Of a DNA stretch of 27,736 nt, positions 22,800 through 27,736 are shown in pieces. The stretch comes from GCA-2862585 sp963991165. GTDB taxonomy: Bacteria > Bacteroidota > Bacteroidia > Flavobacteriales > UBA7312. The position numbers and the translations under genes are program-made. The notes below the pieces were generated by a model that saw only the letters and a list, made by a program, of their open reading frames with translations, was not told the origin of the DNA and ran no database searches. Positions within the stretch are counted from its first letter, which is position 1. Every line of letters begins with the position of its first letter. Location of the stretch: assembly GCA_963991165.1 (NCBI GenBank), contig CAXDOW010000016.1, positions 1 to 27,736 on the forward strand, in the 5' to 3' direction.

Positions 22800-25712
22800 T
22801 TATTCAATCACCAGTTTTTTAGTGATTTTTTTATCATCTGCAATAAGAGTCAGTAAATAAACACCTGGTCTGAACGCATCGGTTTCTATTCTAAGCTGAT
22901 TCATTTCGTTGATTCTCCATGAGCGCAACGTTTTTCCTTGAATATTACTCAACATCAAGACATTGAAGGCTTCATTTTCGTCCCATTCTACCGTGCAGTA
23001 ATTAGTACTAGGATTAGGGTATATGGCGTTTTCAGTAATAGGGATAGTACAACTATCTAAGCACTCTGTGAGAAGAGTGTAAGTACCAGAACCATCCACT
23101 CGCTCTTCACAGGCCTCATTGACGCATTCGTAGGATGGTGAGTTTGACATACAATTGTCAAGACATTCTGATAAAAGCTCGTATGTGCCAGAACCATCTA
23201 CTCGCTCTTCACAAGCACCATCAATACATTCGTAAGACCATATCGGAAAGACATCATAGATGCTTTCAATAATGGTACTATATACTCCAGTTCCATGGGT
23301 TCCCACTACCAATCGGCCATCACTTTCTCTGAAACGAATGTGTTCAACTACTACATTCCCAATGGTGCTAGTACCAATTTGTCGCCATTCGGTATCAACT
23401 CCCCTCAATTTGTCAGTAGCGTAAAGCCCAGTACTACCACCTACTAAGTATAAAGTATCACTTCCTAAGACAGCAATTTCGGCTGTTCGCATTGACGGAC
23501 CATTACCACCGCCCGATAACGTTTCTTCTAAATTGCCTCCGACTCTCTGCCAGTTCTGACCACCATTTTGGGTAAAGAAAAAACTGTAAGTGGAGTAGTT
23601 AGATAGAAGTACCAACACTCTATCTGCATTAGTAGGGTCAATTTCTACTGCTGATATGTTTTTATTGTTAAAACCAATTGGTAATGCATTCAGTTGAACA
23701 ACAGAAGGGTCGCCCTGATGTGCGTCATCAATCCTGTAAACATAATTGTCATTGGTTCCTACGTAAACAACATTAGGAGGGTTGGTAGAAACATCTATGC
23801 ACGTTATTGGTCGGCTGGTAGTGTCTGAAAATACATCCCAACCAATGTTTGTTCTCAGTTGAGAATTGTTGTAAGGATAATTTCCGGCATCGTTGTTTCT
23901 CCAAAGTTGGTATTGGTTATTAAAATAAATGATGTTGTCATCATTGGGGTCCATTACCAAATAGTTGATAAAGTCGTAGGTAGTAGTATCGGCATCGAGT
24001 GGATCCATTCTATTGTAGGCCAGTACTTGACCTTGGTCATTTAACTTCATTTTGAATAAGACACCTCGTTGTATTTGCAGATAAAAATCTTCTTGGTTGT
24101 CGGCAACAGCGTTATAGCAACCATCGCCGTTGAACGGCATCACCCAACTGTCAGTGTCGTTGTCACTAATGGTCAAGAAGTTTCCATTATCCTGAAAACC
24201 GCCAATAATTAAATCACTATTTCCCTTTCCTTGTGTGACAGAATAGAGTTGGGTGGTTTGGTAGCCGTTGTTCAAACTTCTCCAAAGATGAGGTGTAGCC
24301 AAGCAGTTGTCTGAAAAGTAAACACCACCATCGTTGGCACTCAGTATTTTATTAGGGTCTGAGGGTAAAAACAAAAGATCGTGTTGATCTGGATGGTGTT
24401 TGCTGTATATATCCCAATGGCCATACCCGTGATCAGACCCTTCATAATAACCACCAATTTGTGTGGTATTGTTGTCAGAAGTAAAACCGTCTGTAGAGCG
24501 CCATAGATTGGTGCCTCCGATAAATACTACGTTAGGTTCGTCGGGTTTTACTTTTATCAATAAATCGTAACCCCCTTGGGCGTTGAAATTATCGAAAGTA
24601 GTAGGTCTGTTGGCAGGAATGTTGGCTGATAGATTGACCCATTGGCCGCACGTGTCAGTACCATCTCCACAAAGGTAGGTGTACTTCCAAAGAGATGTCC
24701 AAGTTTCACCCCCGAAAAAAGTATTGGTAAATTGTCCTGAATTGGTAGTCTCTGCCGTTATGAAATATACTTCATCTTCATTGGAAGGATTAATGCCAAT
24801 GGCGGTTCTCCCATAGGTATTTCCAAAATTTTCAGGCATAATATTTACCCAATCCATACCATTTTCAGAACGCCAAAAACCTTTGTCGTTTCCGTCAGAA
24901 CTTAAGGTAGCATAAACCACCCCTTGCGAAGTAATTTCCACATTGTTGTAGTAGGCATCGCCACCCGCTCCACCAAGCTCATTATTCCAGTTTTGGCCTG
25001 CATCTATTGATCGGTAGATACCTCCGTAGGTTGCCAAATACATTTCGTCTTCATCTAAATTGCTAGCATCAAGAACAATATTCCAAGCAAAATCAAAGAC
25101 ATTGAAGCTACCAGCCGCATTGTTATCGGCGGTCGAAGAAATGGAATCCCAATTTAGTCCTCCATCCACAGACTTATAAATACCATTCCCATCAAAATAG
25201 GCGTTGGAACCACTAGCAGAATTTCCCGATAATTCGCCAGTACCATAATACCATATATGTTCTTTTCCGGCTCGTTTGTCTTGAGCAATGCACGTCACAT
25301 TGTGTAATTGATTGGACTTGGTCATTTTAGTCCAGCTTTGACCAAGATTGGTCGAACGCCAAACACCTCCAGAAACACCGCCGGCAATAAGAATGTTTTC
25401 ATCTTTAATATCGTAAGCTAAAGCTCTTGTTCTTCCACCAACATTATAGGGTCCTTCCGCAGTCCACTTGAGATTGGAGTTGTTGAGGTCGTTGGGGAGA
25501 GATTGAGCAAATTGTAGTTCTTTTCGTCTAATGCTCCTTGGAATGGTTCCGTTTTGGTCAGCCAATCGTTGCTCATTCCATAGTTTTCTGTCTTTGGGCG
25601 ATTCAGAGGGAACTTTGTATATGGAGTTAAAGTCAATGGTCTTTTCAGGTATGAGATAAACAGCAAGTGCTGCAATGATGAAAAATGAAATAGTAAGGTA
25701 TAATGGTTTCAT
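22800..25712 (-). CDS. large secreted beta-propeller (VPS10/BNR-repeat) protein with T9SS sorting tail
   Basis: This 970-aa protein starts with a hydrophobic signal/anchor segment (MKPLYLTISFFIIAALAVYLI). From about residue 83 (WTAEGPYNVGGRTRALAYD) to about 820 it is built of propeller blades with repeated Asp-box (BNR) motifs such as WRSTNLGQSW, YKSVDGGLNW, YRSIDAGQNW and TQNGGQNW. This is the sortilin/VPS10-like family often labelled glycosyl hydrolase in Bacteroidota. No catalytic residues can be assigned, so binding or structural roles are as likely as enzymatic ones. Two Cys-rich tandem units (827-854 and 861-888) precede a T9SS type A tail (YPNPSTN near 897, ending KKITKKLVIE). It lies 11 bases downstream of hemG on the same strand and may be co-transcribed with it. 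Confidence 0.87.
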   Translation of the reverse strand: MKPLYLTISFFIIAALAVYLIPEKTIDFNSIYKVPSESPKDRKLWNEQRLADQNGTIPRSIRRKELQFAQSLPNDLNNSNLKWTAEGPYNVGGRTRALAYDIKDENILIAGGVSGGVWRSTNLGQSWTKMTKSNQLHNVTCIAQDKRAGKEHIWYYGTGELSGNSASGSNAYFDGNGIYKSVDGGLNWDSISSTADNNAAGSFNVFDFAWNIVLDASNLDEDEMYLATYGGIYRSIDAGQNWNNELGGAGGDAYYNNVEITSQGVVYATLSSDGNDKGFWRSENGMDWVNIMPENFGNTYGRTAIGINPSNEDEVYFITAETTNSGQFTNTFFGGETWTSLWKYTYLCGDGTDTCGQWVNLSANIPANRPTTFDNFNAQGGYDLLIKVKPDEPNVVFIGGTNLWRSTDGFTSDNNTTQIGGYYEGSDHGYGHWDIYSKHHPDQHDLLFLPSDPNKILSANDGGVYFSDNCLATPHLWRSLNNGYQTTQLYSVTQGKGNSDLIIGGFQDNGNFLTISDNDTDSWVMPFNGDGCYNAVADNQEDFYLQIQRGVLFKMKLNDQGQVLAYNRMDPLDADTTTYDFINYLVMDPNDDNIIYFNNQYQLWRNNDAGNYPYNNSQLRTNIGWDVFSDTTSRPITCIDVSTNPPNVVYVGTNDNYVYRIDDAHQGDPSVVQLNALPIGFNNKNISAVEIDPTNADRVLVLLSNYSTYSFFFTQNGGQNWQRVGGNLEETLSGGGNGPSMRTAEIAVLGSDTLYLVGGSTGLYATDKLRGVDTEWRQIGTSTIGNVVVEHIRFRESDGRLVVGTHGTGVYSTIIESIYDVFPIWSYECIDGACEERVDGSGTYELLSECLDNCMSNSPSYECVNEACEERVDGSGTYTLLTECLDSCTIPITENAIYPNPSTNYCTVEWDENEAFNVLMLSNIQGKTLRSWRINEMNQLRIETDAFRPGVYLLTLIADDKKITKKLVIE
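23049..23234 (-). repeat. two tandem Cys-rich repeats (102-base period)
   Basis: Unit one (23151-23234) and unit two (23049-23132) each encode 28 residues of the pattern YEC-x4-CEERVDGSGTY-x-LL-x-ECLD-x-C, separated by 6 residues. The core CEERVDGSGTY is identical in both. Each unit has four Cys. At DNA level the copies differ at scattered positions, so the duplication is older than the 190-base repeat elsewhere in the window. Confidence 0.85.
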
Positions 25713-25723
25713 TGATTTTACAA

Positions 25724-27049
25724 TTATGAGTATAACTTATGGACTAGACTATCAGCATTTTTTATACAGTCACTGACAGAAACGCCGTTAAAATAGTTCC
25801 CTAAAATATAAAAGTTAGAGTTATTAGTTTCAAATTCTTTAATCTCTTTTTCAATTTTGTCGTGATTAAGGTGGTATTGCGGAATTCCTTTTTTATATAC
25901 CGTATGATTGGTGAAAATGGGATCGGCAGAACATTCTAATAATTCGTTGACTTCTTTCAAAATAAGCGATTTTAACTCCTGACTAGGTAATTGACAAAGA
26001 TGCGATTGTAAATCTCCTCCGACAATTACGGTAAATAGTTCTTTATCGAGGGAGCAGACATGCGGAAAAATACGGCTATTGAACAAAATACCAAGAAAAT
26101 GCTTGTTGTCGGATGGCTTGCTCAATACGCCAAATCCCGGCGATTGATTTTTGACGGATGCTTTCTCAAATCCAAAATGGAAAACATCTACAGGAACGTA
26201 ACGAATGGTATTCAATGAACTTGCTAAATGATGATTTTCAATCAGTGTAGAAAGGGCAAAGGATGGAATAGTTGAAATAATTCGTTGACACTGTATGCTA
26301 TTGTCAGTGGTCGTTAGTTTGTAGCCATCATCGGTGGAAGAAATTTGCTTCATATCTTGGTTAAGAAGCAAATTTGCTTTATACTTTTTCCCCAAGGTGT
26401 CAGTGAGTTGAGAAAGTCCATCAGGAAAGTTAAATATTCGAGGACTATTCTTACTTTTCTGCTTTTTCAATCCTTTAATAACACTGCCATATTGTTGCTC
26501 TAAGCTCCAAATTTTATTGAGTGTATGCTTGGTGCTCATTTCTTCAATGTTACCAGCGTAAATTCCTGTAAGGAAGGGTTCAAACAATTGCTTTGCAGCT
26601 GCTTTTCCAAAGCGTTTTGAAATAAAAGAAGCTACGGTTGTATCTTGTTTATGCTTGGATGCAAACAAGTCCTTTAGGAGGGTCAGTTTTTGATGCCAGT
26701 TCATGATGGGGCTCCACAAAAACTCTTTTGGGGTTTTGGGTAATAGCTGCAGTTTTCCGTCCCGCAATAGATAGCGATTATTCTTAGCGTCATCATTAGA
26801 GAAAATGAGAGAATGAGTGAGGTGACAATCATCTATTAATTGTTGTATGGAAGGGTTGTTGATTAACACCGTATTGGGTCCATTTTCAATTAAAAATCCG
26901 TTCTTTTTTTGGGAATGAATATATCCTCCGACTCTATTTGTTTTTTCGACCACTAAAAAGTCGTTGTTTTTTTTGGATAAAAAGTGAGCCACGCTGAGAC
27001 CACTTATTCCAGCTCCAAGAATAACCGTATGTGTTTTTAAAGAGCCCAT
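25724..27049 (-). CDS. hemG: protoporphyrinogen oxidase (HemG/HemY-type flavoprotein)
   Basis: This 441-aa FAD-dependent oxidase acts in late haem biosynthesis. It oxidises protoporphyrinogen IX to protoporphyrin IX, or possibly coproporphyrinogen III if the organism uses that branch. The Rossmann motif GAGISG is at residues 12-17, with the ribose-binding E35 and VGGYIHS at 40-46, then NGPNTV near 57-61. The FEPFLTGIYAGN block and the C-terminal GNYFNGVSVSDCIKNA FAD-binding end are typical of this family. The ATG at 27049 is chosen because it starts just before the Rossmann fold; the frame is open further upstream to 27163 but would run into the divergent icmF gene and add an unlikely hydrophobic leader. 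The secreted propeller-protein gene follows 11 bases downstream. Confidence 0.9.
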   Translation of the reverse strand: MGSLKTHTVILGAGISGLSVAHFLSKKNNDFLVVEKTNRVGGYIHSQKKNGFLIENGPNTVLINNPSIQQLIDDCHLTHSLIFSNDDAKNNRYLLRDGKLQLLPKTPKEFLWSPIMNWHQKLTLLKDLFASKHKQDTTVASFISKRFGKAAAKQLFEPFLTGIYAGNIEEMSTKHTLNKIWSLEQQYGSVIKGLKKQKSKNSPRIFNFPDGLSQLTDTLGKKYKANLLLNQDMKQISSTDDGYKLTTTDNSIQCQRIISTIPSFALSTLIENHHLASSLNTIRYVPVDVFHFGFEKASVKNQSPGFGVLSKPSDNKHFLGILFNSRIFPHVCSLDKELFTVIVGGDLQSHLCQLPSQELKSLILKEVNELLECSADPIFTNHTVYKKGIPQYHLNHDKIEKEIKEFETNNSNFYILGNYFNGVSVSDCIKNADSLVHKLYS

Positions 27050-27052
27050 GTA

Positions 27053-27060
27053 CAAATTTA
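27053..27060 (-). promoter_or_regulatory. possible -7 box of hemG
   Basis: The minus-strand TAAATTTG fits TAnnTTTG and ends only 3 bases before the hemG ATG, which would give a leaderless or nearly leaderless transcript. This may be coincidence in AT-rich DNA. Confidence 0.3.
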
Positions 27061-27083
27061 GCCAATTTAATGCCGATAACATA

Positions 27084-27091
27084 TATATTTG
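27084..27091 (+). promoter_or_regulatory. possible -7 box of icmF
   Basis: TATATTTG fits TAnnTTTG and lies 19 bases before the icmF ATG at 27111, giving a leader of about 13-15 bases. No -33 TTG is visible at the usual spacing. Confidence 0.4.
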
Positions 27092-27110
27092 TAATTTGAA
27101 GTAACATAAA

Positions 27111-27736
27111 ATGATGCAAGAGCAAAAACCATACAAGCCCAAAAATAATATTCGAATTGTCACAGCAGCTAGTTTGTTCGATGGTCATGATGCCGCTATT
27201 AACATTATGCGACGAATCATTCAGTCAACGGGTTGTGAAGTTATACACTTAGGTCATGACCGTTCGGTAGAAGAGGTGGTCAATTGTGCCATACAAGAAG
27301 ATGTTAATGCCATTGCCATGACCTCTTATCAGGGTGGTCATACGGAATACCTTAAGTATATGTATGATTTATTACAAGAAAGAGATGCTGGTCATATTAA
27401 GATTTTTGCTGGTGGTGGTGGCACAATCTTGCCTAAAGAAATTGAAGAACTTCATCAATATGGTATTTGTCGCATCTATCATCCTGACGATGGTCGATCA
27501 ATGGGACTTCAAGGAATGATTAATGACTTAGTACAAAAATCCGATTTTCCAACTGGAAAAGATGTGTCATCATGTGTCGATGATTTATCCAGTATCCAAC
27601 ATATAGCACGACTTATATCTGCGGCCGAGAATTTTCCTGAGGAGGCCAGTAACGAATTGACAATTTTACATCAGCGTTCCAAACAATCGACCACACCTAT
27701 ATTGGGCATCACAGGAACAGGAGGTGCTGGAAAATC
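27111..27736 (+). CDS. icmF: IcmF-type fused acyl-CoA mutase, N-terminal part (cut by window end)
   Basis: The first 208 codons are present. Residues 12-140 are a cobalamin-binding domain with DGHD at 24-27, where H26 is the expected lower axial ligand of B12, and with the TSYQGGH and FAGGGG loops. After a linker comes a P-loop (GTGGAGK, K208), the start of the MeaI-type G-protein chaperone domain. B12 domain first, then GTPase, is the order found in IcmF, the isobutyryl-CoA/isovaleryl-CoA mutase fused to its chaperone; the mutase domain would follow outside the window. The full length is expected to be roughly 1100 residues. Bacterial annotations often call it methylmalonyl-CoA mutase family protein. 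The two adjacent ATG codons (27111 and 27114) both fit as start. It is divergent from hemG across 61 bases. Confidence 0.85.
   Translation, partial: MMQEQKPYKPKNNIRIVTAASLFDGHDAAINIMRRIIQSTGCEVIHLGHDRSVEEVVNCAIQEDVNAIAMTSYQGGHTEYLKYMYDLLQERDAGHIKIFAGGGGTILPKEIEELHQYGICRIYHPDDGRSMGLQGMINDLVQKSDFPTGKDVSSCVDDLSSIQHIARLISAAENFPEEASNELTILHQRSKQSTTPILGITGTGGAGK

Noticed and set aside
27050..27163. Upstream extension of hemG
   Set aside because: The frame is open but would overlap the start of icmF and place an unlikely hydrophobic leader before a Rossmann motif that normally sits near the N-terminus.

Overview
The window looks like chromosomal DNA of a member of the Bacteroidota, most likely a marine or aquatic Flavobacteriales-type bacterium. 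The reasons are: RpoB and RpoC of Bacteroidota type followed directly by a DUF3467 gene; four proteins with type IX secretion (T9SS) type A sorting tails; an IcmF-type acyl-CoA mutase; few recognisable Shine-Dalgarno sites; and several upstream TAnnTTTG boxes, the Bacteroidota form of the -7 promoter element. The family-level assignment is inference. No tRNA, rRNA, CRISPR array, transposase or integrase was seen, and no gap between genes exceeds about 135 bases.

Layout. (1) 1-8437, plus strand: rpoB (5' end cut by the window), rpoC and a DUF3467 gene, an ordinary housekeeping cluster. (2) 8479-11819, minus strand: an FtsX/LolC-E-type permease, a cystathionine beta-synthase/cysteine synthase-type PLP enzyme and a membrane fatty acid desaturase. 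The permease start codon is only 9 bases from the start of the divergent DUF1343/NamZ-type gene at 11829. (3) 12988-17808: an AT-rich accessory block with a hairpin terminator, a 68-aa free-standing winged-helix protein, a perfect 19-base palindrome, then a secreted M43-type metalloprotease, a small lipoprotein and two small T9SS cargo proteins. (4) 17874-20054, minus strand: DUF1573 protein, strong terminator, class I aminotransferase and a YkgJ-type Cys-cluster protein. (5) 20189-22798, plus strand: valS. (6) 22800-27049, minus strand: protoporphyrinogen oxidase (hemG) followed by a 970-aa secreted beta-propeller protein. (7) From 27111, plus strand: the first 208 codons of an icmF-type fused mutase, cut by the window end.

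The most notable signals are in block 3. The two small T9SS cargo genes carry an exactly identical 190-base segment encoding their sorting tails, while the rest of each protein is unrelated. Just after the first of them lies an orphaned, out-of-frame piece of a different sorting tail, nearly identical to the end of the metalloprotease gene. This looks like a recent exchange of a secretion-signal module between neighbouring genes. The second signal is the mini winged-helix gene followed at once by the palindrome GGGGACAAA-A-TTTGTCCCC. The palindrome is centred about where the -33 element of the metalloprotease promoter should be, which suggests a local regulator/operator pair controlling the secreted-protein cluster.
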